Positions 1 through 10,987 of a stretch of DNA of 64,000 nt are shown here, piece after piece. A program made the position numbers and the translations under genes. The DNA comes from Macrostomum hystrix (lineage: Eukaryota > Platyhelminthes > Macrostomidae): positions 28,364,501 to 28,428,500 of the forward strand of contig CATNEN010000038.1 in the NCBI GenBank assembly GCA_950097015.1, given 5' to 3'. The first letter of the stretch is position 1. Every line of letters starts with the position of its first letter. The notes under the pieces are model-generated. The model saw only the letters and a program-made list of their open reading frames with translations, did not search any database and was not told where the DNA came from.

Positions 1-1769
1 ACCTGAGTAGACAGTTCTGTGAGTACCTGAGTAGACAGTTCTGTGAGTACCTGAGTAGACAGTTCTGTGAGTACCTGAGTAGACAGTTCTGTGAGTACCT
101 GAGTAGACAGTTCTGTGAGTACCTGAGTAGACATTTCTGTGAGTACCTGAGTAGACAGTTCTGTGAGTACCTGAGTAGACAGTTCTGTGAGTACCTGAGT
201 AGACAGTTCTGTGAGTACCTGAGTAGACAGTTCTGTGAGTACCTGAGTAGACAGTTCTGTGAGTACCTGAGTAGACATTTCTGTGAGTACCTGAGTAGAC
301 ATTTCTGTGAGTACCTGAGTAGACAGTTCTGTGAGTACCTGAGTAGACAGTTCTGTGAGTACCTGAGTAGACATTTCTGTGAGTACCTGAGTAGACAGTT
401 CTGTGAGTACCTGAGTAGACAGTTCTGTGAGTACCTGAGTAGACATTTCTGTGAGTACCTGAGTAGACAGTTCTGTGAGTACCTGAGTAGACAGTTCTGT
501 GAGTACCTGAGTAGACATTTCTGTGAGTACCTGAGTAGACAGTTCTGTGAGTACCTGAGTAGACAGTTCTGTGAGTACCTGAGTAGACATTTCTGTGAGT
601 ACCTGAGTAGACAGTTCTGTGAGTACCTGAGTAGACAGTTCTGTGAGTACCTGAGTAGACAGTTCTGTGAGTACCTGAGTAGACAGTTCTGTGAGTACCT
701 GAGTAGACAGTTCTGTGAGTACCTGAGTAGACATTTCTGTGAGTACCTGAGTAGACAGTTCTGTGAGTACCTGAGTAGACAGTTCTGTGAGTACCTGAGT
801 AGACAGTTCTGTGAGTACCTGAGTAGACATTTCTGTGAGTACCTGAGTAGACAGTTCTGTGAGTACCTGAGTAGACATTTCTGTGAGTACCTGAGTAGAC
901 AGTTCTGTGAGTACCTGAGTAGACATTTCTGAGAGTACCTGAGTAGACATTTCTGTGAGTACCTGAGTAGACAGTTCTGTGAGTACCTGAGTAGACAGTT
1001 CTGTGAGTACCTGAGTAGACATTTCTGTGAGTACCTGAGTAGACAGTTCTGTGAGTACCTGAGTAGACAGTTCTGTGAGTACCTGAGTAGACAGTTCTGT
1101 GAGTACCTGAGTAGACAGTTCTGTGAGTACCTGAGTAGACAGTTCTGTGAGTACCTGAGTAGACAGTTCTGTGAGTACCTGAGTAGACATTTCTGTGAGT
1201 ACCTGAGTAGACAGTTCTGTGAGTACCTGAGTAGACATTTCTGTGAGTACCTGAGTAGACAGTTCTGTGAGTACCTGAGTAGACATTTCTGAGAGTACCT
1301 GAGTAGACATTTCTGTGAGTACCTGAGTAGACAGTTCTGTGAGTACCTGAGTAGACAGTTCTGTGAGTACCTGAGTAGACATTTCTGTGAGTACCTGAGT
1401 AGACAGTTCTGTGAGTACCTGAGTAGACAGTTCTGTGAGTACCTGAGTAGACAGTTCTGTGAGTACCTGAGTAGACAGTTCTGTGAGTACCTGAGTAGAC
1501 AGTTCTGTGAGTACCTGAGTAGACAGTTCTGTGAGTACCTGAGTAGACAGTTCTGTGAGTACCTGAGTAGACAGTTCTGTGAGTACCTGAGTAGACAGTT
1601 CTGTGAGTACCTGAGTAGACATTTCTGTGAGTACCTGAGTAGACAGTTCTGTGAGTACCTGAGTAGACAGTTCTGTGAGTACCTGAGTAGACATTTCTGT
1701 GAGTACCTGAGTAGACAGTTCTGTGAGTACCTGAGTAGACAGTTCTGTGAGTACCTGAGTAGACAGTTC
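1..1769. repeat. 24-bp tandem satellite
   Basis: About 73 head-to-tail copies of a 24-bp unit beginning acctgagtagacagttctgt, running in from the left window edge. The main variation is G or T in acaGttctg. The marker variant 'ctgagagt' occurs at about 930 and again 360 bp later. The lines from about 781 to 1140 repeat almost exactly as 1141-1500, a 15-unit higher-order block. The array ends in a short agtagc-rich stretch. No coding potential is claimed. Confidence 0.97.
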
Positions 1770-2019
1770 GGTAGTAGCAGTAGTAGCAGCAAGTCGCAGT
1801 AGGCTGTGCTTGATAGTCGTCTGTTTGAACTGATGCAATCGGAAATTTATAGTGTATTGCTTATTAAAGGACACAATTTTTTTACTAATTTTCCAAGATT
1901 TTAAACTTTAGACGAAGTCCTGAGTTCTAACAACTAAGGGCTAAAATAAACAGTTGCTACAATTCTATGGTAAATGCAATAGTAAAGTGTAAATTACCTA
2001 TATGAATAGTATATTATTA

Positions 2020-2112
2020 CCCAGGCTTTCAGGGCGATAATGGGAAAGCCAGAGGGCGCCGAAGGCGCCCGAGGGATTTCTCATTATCGCCCGCAAAGCC
2101 TGGGTAATACTG
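2020..2112. repeat. Near-perfect hairpin, arms about 45 bp
   Basis: The left arm starts tattacccaggctttcaggg and the right arm ends with its complement (cgcaaagcctgggtaata). The arms meet at GGGCGCC-gaa-GGCGCCC, so the whole segment folds into one stem with a 3-nt loop and few mismatches. No target-site duplication is evident. It could be a small foldback or MITE-type element, or a structured RNA gene. Confidence 0.85.
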
Positions 2113-2275
2113 TGATTGTACCATAGACTATGTGGCTTATAGTATGTGGCTATACGTTAAAATACACAAAAATAATCCATTATCGGCCCAACTTTTCGGG
2201 CCAAAATGACATCGTCTATGGCAATAATCGAATATCAGCCCGCCCGATAGCCACGTAGTCATGGTACAATGGTAC
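2113..2275. repeat. Imperfect inverted repeat next to the hairpin
   Basis: attgtaccatagactatgtg near 2115 pairs with cacgtagtcatggtacaat near 2250. The arms are about 25-30 bp and enclose roughly 110 bp. It abuts the 2020-2112 hairpin and may belong to the same mobile or structured element. Confidence 0.65.
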
Positions 2276-4135
2276 ATGATGTACTTATACTCGTATTGCA
2301 TTCTAAACGCAAATCAAAGTTAGTCGTCGGGAGTCAGTTTTCTGCAGACAAAATCTGCGAATTAGGATCAATAACTCAACTGAGATTTGGGCAACTGATC
2401 TGACAATGATTTTACATACTGGATACTTAATTCTGAAAACTCTGAAAATATTGCATGACAATTCTATGCAGTTCCGGTTGGCTATACTTTACAATGTACC
2501 ATCTCAATATTATATGCGCGTACTTCTACGATTAGTCAATTTGGTTCGCGTGTCTGCAATGGTGTGGTGTGCACAGACTGCTGAACTCGACCATGCGTCA
2601 TAAATCTTTCCTTGTGTGCGAGACGACATACTTTTTATAGATAGATAAAAAGATAAATTATACTTGTACCATGCTAGCTACTTATAGCTATGTAATAAAA
2701 ATCCATTGGTAAGTCTAGATTGCCGGCTTTAAGTATAACTGCTGAAAGCAAAAATGGCGAATGAAATATTCTTACAATCAACAAACTTATAAAAGTAGAC
2801 GGGATTTTGTGCTAATTGCATGTTAATATTCCCCAATTTATAAACATTTAAAAAATGCGTAAGGCAGAACAAACTGTCTTGATCGAAAAAAACGAATGAA
2901 AAATATATTTTCCAATGCACATAAAAGTACATGTACATCATTTTGCTTCAGCTTCAGTTCTCAATGAAACCGAAGTTTGTATGTTTTTTGTACATTTTTT
3001 TACTTTTTGCAGGGGCTGTTGCAATGGTGAAGATTGTTTAGTGGCGCAGTCCAGAATATTATTATACTGCACGTTAATGTAGTCTATAAGAAAATACACG
3101 TTTATTTCAAATAAGTTTCAAATATCAAACTTATTCAAATATTAAAATACATTTTAAATACTTCAAATATTTCAAATATGTATAAGTTCAAATGAAATTA
3201 AACTTAATGGTCTGATTATGAGTTAATCGCAATTAGTTAAACGCACAAGCAGTAAAAATGTGTGGTAAAACAAAATAAAAGCAGTTTATGGTAGAATATA
3301 TCAGAAAAAAAGTAATTTTTACACTTAAACTGAAAAAAGCAAGGAACTGCAAACATTTCATTCAATAAAAACACAAAAAAGGTTTAACTTTTAGATCCTT
3401 GTTGCTTTTTAAACGCTTCAGTTTCTACAACATTAATTTTTCAATAGTTATGTTTGTCGACAACGTTTCTGATTAATTATAAAAATGGGACTGTTTTTCG
3501 ATTAAAGCGTACTTTGGTCTATCTTGAGTTTGTATATATAGTATCCTCGTTCTACCTCAGGAGCAGCAATATATTAAGCAGTACTTAACAGTACTTTTTA
3601 ACATTACATAACTATTAAAGTTTATTGCCAGTAAAATGTGCATATAAAATTTTTATATGCTAGGAAGCTAAAGGGGTAAATAAAACTTTTGTCTAGATTG
3701 AAACGCAAATAGTCTTAGTCTATTGAGTAATTCAAATATGAAAGCTTAATGCTTTTGATTTGTTTTTTTATCAAACATTTTTACAAGCCATAAAACGTAC
3801 TTTGTTGTTTCTAAACATTTGCAAATTATATATATTGAATAGCTGGCTAGAAGTGTTTATATTATATATTTGTTTGACATTTACTGCATAATTTAGCATT
3901 ATGTAGCTACTTTTCTTGAATGTAGAAAATATTTGGAAAGTCGTATTTTTGTTCAGGAGGACATTAACATGAACTAAATTTATAAATTCCTAACCCTGAC
4001 TAAATACTGATTTATATTTTCAGTTCTTTTCAGACGAAGCTGAATAAGTGTTAAGTCGCACAAGTTTTAAACATATCTAGACATATTAAAATATATATTT
4101 TTTAATTTAAATTAAAAAAACGAATATAAAAGGCA

Positions 4136-7100
4136 ATGGCAGAAGAACCCGATCAGCCACCGCCTCCACCGGAGGAACCAGACCTATACGCTGACATCAT
4201 CAAGGCCACCGTTGAAAGTTTGGCACCGCCAGACAGAGACATGTCCTTCTATGAGCAGGGCCTGCTAAACTTCGCCGCGTCGCTCGATTCCAAAGAGATG
4301 CAGTACAGCTTCAAGAAGAACAATGGAATCAGCGTGCTGATTAGAAATCAGAAAATTGGCGCCGTGATGGCCAAGATTGTTGACAATATGCATCTCGATG
4401 AGATGAGGGTTAGTTAACTAATTCGAAATTTATAATTGAAGTCGCTATAAGTAGGTTGTGGTTGCGATGTGAAAAAGTAACTATTGGGGCCGAGCGATAA
4501 ATATTTTATAAGATTATTTGTCTCAGTTCTTGCTTGCTTGCTAAGCAATTTTAGTAAAAAAAGCGTTCTTATAAAAACTCCGCCAGGTGTTGAAAGCGGC
4601 TTACACCCTGTGCAAGCGTGCCACGCACGAGCACAAGGACAACACCGTTCGTTCGCTGCAAGTGCGCGGTATTTTAGACAACGTATTTGAAATGATTTGC
4701 ACTGATAAAAAGGTACCCGAAGATGTCAGCATCGAAGGTATTCAATATGCGACTAGCGCCCTGTCAGATCCGAATGTGTGCAAGCTGATGTGCAACAAGT
4801 ACGACCTGTCTGACCCGACGCCGTTCAACAGCGATTACGGCGACTTCGGTCGCAACGATGTGCGCGCCAATATGGCGGGAATGCTGAAAACGGGCGGCTC
4901 GGAACTTGTCAGACTCGAGGCCTACAAATTGGTGGCTAACATCGCTGCCTGTCCCAGGTTCTATGTCCGGGTGGTGGACCAGACCGATAACAATGTGGAT
5001 GTGCTGGCTTTGGCTATTAAGAATGGCCTTATTAACGGCAGCGAGCACCCGAAATCTTTCGGGGCATTCTGCTCTGCTGTTTATCGGTGAGTTCGAGAAT
5101 TCGGAAATAGGATTCTAAGAATTCGGAAACTGGATTCTAAGAATTCGGAAATAAGATTCTAAGAATTCGGAAACTGGATTCCTATAGAATTCGAAAACTA
5201 GATTCTAAGAATTCGGAAACTGGATTCCTATAGAATTCGAAAACTAGATTCTAAGAAGTCGAAAAATGGATTCTAAGAATTCGAAAAATGGATTCTAGGA
5301 ATTTGGTAACAGGATTCTAAGAATTCAGAAACTGGAATATAATAATTCGGAAACTGGAATATAATAATTCGGAAACTGGAATATAATAATTCGGAAACTG
5401 GAATATAATAATTCGGAAACTGGAATATAATAATTCGAAAACTGGAATATAATAAATCGAAAACTGGATTCTAAGAATTCGGAAACTGTTATTAAAACAC
5501 TGGATTCTAAAAATTCGAAAGCTGCATTCTAAGAATAAAAAAGAATGGATTATAATAATTAAAAAACTGCATTCTAAGAATTCGGAAATAGGATTCTAAG
5601 AATTAGGAAACTGCATTCTAAGAATTCGAAAAATGGATTATAAGAATTCGGAAACTGGATTCTTAGAACTCGGAAACTGGTCTCTAAGAATTCTGAAACT
5701 GGTGTCTAAGAATTCGGAAACAGGATTCCAAGAATTCAGAAACTGGATTCTAAGAATTCAGAGCTGGATTCTAAGAATTCGGAAACAATATTCTTAGAAA
5801 TCGAAGCCGAATCGTTAGAATTTTCAATTTAGAATTATTTAGAATTTTGGCCATAAAGAAACCAATCATTCCGTTGCAGCCTTTGTCAGCACTTCAAGAT
5901 TCGGGCCGCCCTGATGCGTCAACCGGATCTAATCGAGGCCTGCCATACGGCCATCGAGAACCTGCTAGACGAGGTGTCTCCTGAAGGCACCGCCGCCCTG
6001 GGCCGTCTGTTCAGCTGCCTGTCGATGCTGATATTGGATGTGCCACCAAGCGATGCCATCAAGGAGAAGTGCATAGAGATCGAGGAAAAGGTTGGCGCCT
6101 TTTTTACCTTAATCTTAAATACTTGCGGTTCTTCTGGATTAGCTTAAATCTCTTTAGGATTAACGCCAGTTCTTTAGGATTAAACTTCAGTAATTCAGGC
6201 TTAACTCCAGCTGACCTTGAGAGTTCACCTGCTAATTATTCGTTTTCCCAGGTCAACCAAGTGCTGCACAGCGGCCGAGCTGCCGAGACACGTCGCTGGG
6301 CCCGCGCCGCTGCCACGGCCCTGGAGACGCGTCGATTGCACGACAAGCCGCAAGAACTTTTTGATGCAGCCTGCAGGCACTTCCTGGAGCACTACGAGAG
6401 CCTGTTTAACAAGAAAGATGGTTAGCCCTGATGCCTTTTAAGCTTAATTGGCGCTCTACAGATTGAAAAGTACATTTTATTACTAAGAACTCAAGAAGTT
6501 GTTACTAGAAATTTCTTCACAATGTACGAGCCGAGCCCTAAGCAGAAAAAAGCTCACACATATTACTACGCAGACACAGAGACATACAGAGGCGTCTATA
6601 GATTGGCGGCGAGTTTGGTGTAGGTAATAGGCGTGTGTGTACATCGGGTAGTAGGGTTGGAGGTTGGTGAGAGGCGTGTGTACATTGGGGGTAGGGTTTG
6701 AGGTTGATGAGAGGCGTGTACATTTGGGGTAGGGTTTGGGGTTGGTGAGAGGCGTGTCTACATTGGGGGGTAGGGTTTGGGGTTGGTGAGAGGCGTGTCT
6801 ACATTGGGGGGTAGGGTTTGGGGTTGATGAGAGGCGTGTACATTTGGGGTAGGGTTTGGGGTTGGTGAGAGGCGTGTCTACATTGGGGGGTAGGGTTTGG
6901 GGTTGATGAGAGGCGTGTACATTTGGGGTAGGGTTTGGGGTTGGTGAGAGGCGTGTCTACATTGGGGGGGTAGGGTTTGGGGTTGGTGAGAGGCGTTTCT
7001 ACGTTGGGGGTAGGGTTTGAGGTTGGTGAGAGGTGTGTGTACATTGGGGGTAGGGTTTCAAGTTGGTGAGAGGCGTGTGTACGTAGTCTTAGGCTAGGGT

Positions 7101-8958
7101 TAAAGGTAATGAAGTTTGAGGACATTTCAATCCAAGAACATTTGAAACAAACTTATATGCTATACTGAACTAATAAATTGTGATGATTTGAAATAGAATA
7201 ATAGAATCCGCAGTTAATTATATAAAAAATCGGCCCTTATCAGAGTTCGGCCCCACACCGGAGCTCATCCGAGACCCGGAGCACCTTCTGTCGCTGTTAA
7301 ACGGCCCCGAGTGGTTCGACGCGCCGCAATTGTTCTTCGCTGGAGCCTTCCACTGCCTTGGCAAATCAGTGGCCTCTAAGCGTGGAACAGAATTCTATAG
7401 CAAGTATAAAGAGAATGGCGGTTTTGACATGCTGGTGAGTGAACAGGGAATTAAAGGTGGCCCTCTCTTCTGAACTCAGCGAAAAAAACGGCCCGAAATC
7501 TCAATGGGACTTCAAGCAACAAGCCCTACCACCTAAGCGTGTACGGGTCTCATTAACTTGAAACCCTACCCCAGATGTACACACGCCTCTCACAACGTTT
7601 AACCGACGGCCAATCTACGAACACCCATCACCAACCTCAAACGCTACGCCTCAATGTAAATACGGCTCTCACCAACCTCAAACCCCACCCCCCAATGTAC
7701 ACACGGCTCTCACCAAACTCAAACCCATCCCCCCAATGTACACACGCCTCTCAGCAACCTCAAACCCTACCCCCAATGTACACACGATCAACCTCATCGA
7801 GCAGTCATAAACTCATCAAAATAACTTTACTGTCTCGTGCATTCCTGATTGATAGGTGCGCCATCGCTGTCTGCCAAACATTGTTCGCAAGTCCCTAGCA
7901 GAGATGAAGCATTACGAGCTCTACTTAATGATGGGTCTCTGGTCGTTGGGCCTGAACATCATGCCCGACTGTCGCGACACTGTGATTCGCTACATCCAGA
8001 TGCCGAACATCATCGATCATTCCGTTGAGATGATGCGGGAGCCGAACAAGTACCCGGGCCCGATGCGGTTGCTGTCAATGCAAGTCATGTGCATGGTCTG
8101 CGAGAAGCAGGACGTCTGCCGGATGGTGTGCAACAGAATCGACTTCCCCGAATTCATGATCAAACTGTTCTCGGAGCCGATCACGCTGGACGAAAGCGAA
8201 CAGATTGAAGAGCTGCAGTACCGCCTGTTCCGCCAGCTGGTACAGTGCCCGAAGCTGGCTAACAGGCTCAATGAGGAGAACCACTTTGACGATGTGAGTC
8301 GGAAGTGCGAATATTATTCAGACATGGTGCGACAGGTCTAGTAGATATGGTAGATTGTCTAGTAGATCTAGTAGATATGGTAGATTGTCTAGTAGATCTA
8401 GTAGATATGGTATATTGTCTAGTAGATCTAGTAGATATGGTAGATTGTCTAGTAGATCTAGTAGATATGGTAGATTGTCTAGTAGATCTAGTAGATATGG
8501 TAGATTGTCTAGTAGATGCTAGTCTAGTTTGTTAGAGAAAGCAGATAAGATTCGCCTTCTACCTCAACGCTCAACTGCCGAACTACTCGCAGGTAATCAA
8601 AGGCCTTGAAGAGCTAATCGAGGTGGGCTGGCAGAGGCCGCTGATGTTTCGCCGGCTCCTCGACTGTGCCTGCCTGCTAGTTAATAATGTCAGCCTGCAG
8701 ACGAGACCGTGGCAGCGGCCCACAATGATGGACGCCGTCTGCCAGGCAGTTGTCATGATGACCACAATGATGGAAGGCGTCCCAGATGATGAGGCCTCCG
8801 TGAATCTGATTCGTCTGGCAGACCTGCTGCTGAAGCGAGAGCGCAACGAAGAAATGCTAGGCGCTGTCCAGATGGTGATGAACGCTGAGTACTTGCCGCA
8901 GGCCTGCCGCGACAGAGCTAGCAAATGCTATGAGGAAATCACCTACAGGGATGATTAG
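4136..8958 (+). CDS. Unrecognised 731-residue helical-repeat-like protein, 7 exons
   Basis: Exons, all with GT-AG borders and matching phases: 4136-4408, 4587-5086, 5880-6090, 6252-6420, 7244-7434, 7856-8293, 8545-8958. They join to 2196 nt, or 731 residues plus TAG. The ATG opens an acidic, proline-rich start (MAEEPDQPPPPPEEPD). The rest is predominantly helical with leucine-rich segments and no signal peptide or membrane segment, so a soluble armadillo-like fold is plausible. I do not recognise the family. An AATAAA lies at about 8979, 21 nt past the stop. Introns 2, 4, 5 and 6 contain tandem arrays. The arrays of introns 4 and 5 are complementary to each other and flank the 191-nt exon 5. 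Exon 7 could instead start at 8593 (also AG, same frame), but the 8545 start keeps 16 more open codons. The gene model is well supported; its function is unknown. Confidence 0.85.
5096..5810 (+). repeat. 22-bp tandem array in intron 2
   Basis: Divergent copies of a 22-bp unit (gattctaagaattcggaaac plus 2 nt) fill most of intron 2 of the 4136-8958 gene. A block around 5340-5450 uses the homogenised variant aatataataattcggaaac. Many units contain an EcoRI-like GAATTC. Confidence 0.9.
6600..7090 (+). repeat. 40-bp G-rich minisatellite in intron 4
   Basis: About 12 copies of a roughly 40-bp unit containing gtgtacattgggggtagggt followed by ttggggttggtgagaggc. The sense strand is G-rich with runs of 3-7 G, and part of the unit resembles a telomeric motif (TAGGGTTTGGGG). 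The same minisatellite lies inverted in intron 5 and in direct orientation past the gene. Confidence 0.92.
7555..7790 (-). repeat. Same 40-bp minisatellite, inverted, in intron 5
   Basis: Five to six degenerate copies read as ccccaatgtacacacgcctc and caccaacctcaaaccctacc on the plus strand. This is the reverse complement of the intron 4 unit. The two arrays lie on opposite sides of exon 5 (7244-7434). Confidence 0.88.
8336..8520 (+). repeat. 30-bp tandem array in intron 6
   Basis: About six copies of a 30-bp unit built from gtctagtagatctagtagat and atggtagatt. It lies inside the 8294-8544 intron. The unit length is a multiple of three, so the array reads as an open VDLVDMVDCL-type frame that is not coding. 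Confidence 0.93.
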
Positions 8959-9044
8959 GATATAGAAGCAATAGCGGCCAATAAACATTTGACTTCGATT
9001 TAAAGTTATAAATCCTAAACATAATCAATGGCGTCCGCTCCTTT

Positions 9045-9305
9045 GGTGCAGGGTTTGAAGTTGGTGAGAGGTTTATGTACATTAGGGGTAGGGTTTGAGG
9101 TTGGTGAGAGGTGTGTACATTGGGGGTAGGGTTTGGGGTTGGTGAGAGGCGTGTACATTGGGGGTAGGTTTTGAAGTTGTTGGGAGGTTAAGAGAGGTGT
9201 ATGTACATTGAGTGTAGGGTTTGAAGTTGTTGAGAGGTGTATGTACATTGGGGGTAGGGTTTGAGGTTGGTGAGAGATGTGTGTACATTGGGGGTAGAGT
9301 TTGAC
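9045..9305 (+). repeat. Third copy of the 40-bp minisatellite, past the gene
   Basis: Six to seven copies of the same G-rich unit as in intron 4 (tgtacattgggggtagggtt), in direct orientation, starting about 65 nt after the AATAAA of the 4136-8958 gene. With the intron 4 and intron 5 arrays it makes three local arrays of one minisatellite. Confidence 0.9.
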
Positions 9306-9694
9306 GTTTGTAAGTGGTATATTTTATTTGAACTTTGACAAACATACTGTATATGTGCAGCTTTTTTTGCTTTAAAAACAATTAGGATTCGTGTGGCCAT
9401 CAAATTTTACTAGATTTAACTGCTTGACAACTTAACATTCTGACAATTTTCATATAAAAAAGTTGGTTATCATTAGGAGTCAATTTCAAATGCTAATTCG
9501 AAAATCGATTTAAAATGAACAACACTTACGTTTGATCTTATTAGATTTTGCCTTTGAAAACACTTTTTGTTTACTTCTTATTAAATTATTTCACTGCTTT
9601 CTTTTCAAAAAAAGTTTTTGGTTACTTTTTATTCAGAAACAATATTTTTCATTTGAATAATTTTTTTGCCGTTTGATGTGAACTAACATATCTT
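9306..9694. other. AT-rich spacer, nothing recognised
   Basis: AT-rich sequence between the minisatellite and the first SINE, with no open frame or structure I can support. Confidence 0.5.
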
Positions 9695-9998
9695 TGACGT
9701 TTAATTCCGCTCGATTGAGCTCGATTCCGCAGCGAGGGCACATCAAATTAGGGCGCAGCCGCGGAGAGAAGGCTTGGAGGCTTGTCGCGCAATTTACGCC
9801 CTTGAGGGCCAACCTCCAAGGCACAGTGAAAGTGTACACTCGCCATGAGAAAGACAGGGCAGATGTACACACCTGTGAGCGTGTGTGCTCAGGAGTCAGC
9901 GAAACGGGCAGAATTGCCTCCTCGCTGGCTGCGGGTCTAGTGTCATAAAAATTATGTGCCATTGCCCGCAGCCCTCCAGCAAATGTTATTATTATTAT
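9695..9998 (+). mobile_element. SINE (family S1), head truncated
   Basis: This is one of about 13 copies in the window of a tRNA-headed SINE. The B-box region (gagctcgattccg) is present, followed by the family body: ggcgcagccgcggagagaag, gggccaacctccaaggcaca, gggcagatgtacacacctgt, gcctcctcgctggctgcggg, and a (tta)n-type tail near 9990. Copies with full heads also show an A box (gtggcagagcggttaacg). It is followed at once by a Meta-type SINE on the other strand. Confidence 0.85.
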
Positions 9999-10009
9999 AT
10001 GGGTCATGT

Positions 10010-10215
10010 GTACAGCTAGTGGCACAGCCGAAACTATTTCGCCACGCTTACAAAGCCTGTGTACAACTGTTCAGTCCATGGACTGGGAGGACGCCACACC
10101 CGCTTAAATTTCTGACCTCAGCTGGTGCTGGTAACCGCTAAGTGTCTTGCTCTTGGACACTAATGGTTTCCATTCTAATGAAGAATCGAACTCACGACCT
10201 TTGGATCAGAGTTTT
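10010..10215 (-). mobile_element. Meta-domain SINE, minus strand, degraded
   Basis: On the minus strand it reads tRNA-like B box (gtgagttcgattcttcatt), then the Meta-type core (agagcaagacacttagcgg, accagcaccagctga), then the family-specific part containing cagtccatggactgaacag. It is the same family as the 30277-30569 copy. Meta-type central domains occur in SINEs of many animals (family knowledge). Confidence 0.75.
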
Positions 10216-10669
10216 GAAACTGTCACCACTTTTCTAAAAGCTCTCTCATTATTTGCTCTATATACTACTGTACATCTGCCAAATTACAAGTATTCGTAAT
10301 TATATAACGTATATTCATTAGACTTTGCCTATCAAGTGAAGTGATAATTTTACATTAAGTGTACATTCATTATTTACATGAAATGTACATGGGAGAGTAA
10401 AGTAATAAAGTAATAGCTAGCACATCCAATGATCTAAAATGTTCTTTGCTGTTATTTGTTTCATAATAATTATTCTTTTACGATGAATTCGTGATTGATT
10501 TCTACAGATCATCCGCCAATTTTTAAGGCAAAGCGCCGAGATATTTATTAAACGCGATTTTTTGGCTCAAGTTTTAACCAGTGTTCCTCCTGCTTGTTGG
10601 TACTTTAATAAATAAAATGATAATTAAAAAAAGCTTGCTAAATACTTTTCTAGAAAGTACCTTTAAGTC

Positions 10670-10987
10670 TAGACTTCACACATTCAGCAGCTTCTTAACT
10701 CTGAATTGCTTCAGTTCACCCAGCTGTTAAATGGGTACCAGCATCAGCTGGGGGGCATTTGAGTGTGGATGTGGCGTCCCACCAGTCCATGGACTGTACA
10801 GCCGTACACAACATTTTGTCCGCTGCAGTGAAGTGTACACTGCCGGTTGATGAGTACAGTCAGGGCAGATGTACACACCTGTGTGCGTGTGTGCTCAGCA
10901 TTCAGGACTCAGGGCAGAATTGCCTCCTCGCTGGCTGCGGGTCTAGTGTCACCAAATGATGTGCCATCCTGAAATAGTTATTATTAC
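10670..10987 (+). mobile_element. Chimeric SINE: Meta-type front joined to S1 tail
   Basis: 10670-10831 matches the Meta SINE (cttcagttcacccagctgtt, aaatgggtaccagcatcagc, cagtccatggactgtacagc). From about 10832 the sequence switches to the S1 family (agtgtacactgccggttgat, gggcagatgtacacacctgt, tcgctggctgcgggtctagt) in the same orientation and ends in ttattattacc. The junction lies inside the shared element without a visible target-site duplication. Template switching or a nested insertion with later loss would explain it. Confidence 0.75.

Larger units (their letters stand above)
1770..4135. other. AT-rich spacer upstream of the first gene
   Basis: No gene can be supported here. It holds the nested inverted repeats at about 2020-2275. 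The rest is AT-rich sequence with no convincing open frame. The stretch just before the ATG at 4136 presumably holds the promoter and 5' UTR of the next gene, but no clear TATA element stands out. Confidence 0.6.

Noticed and set aside
1-1769. CRISPR-like regular repeats
   Set aside because: Units are directly abutting with no unique spacers, and the genome is eukaryotic. It is a satellite.
2406-2941. Short frames of 65-70 codons
   Set aside because: AT-rich, with no codon bias, motif or neighbours supporting a gene.
6538-7125. Minus-strand frames rich in NPKPYPP
   Set aside because: They are the complement of the 40-bp minisatellite in intron 4; no independent coding evidence.
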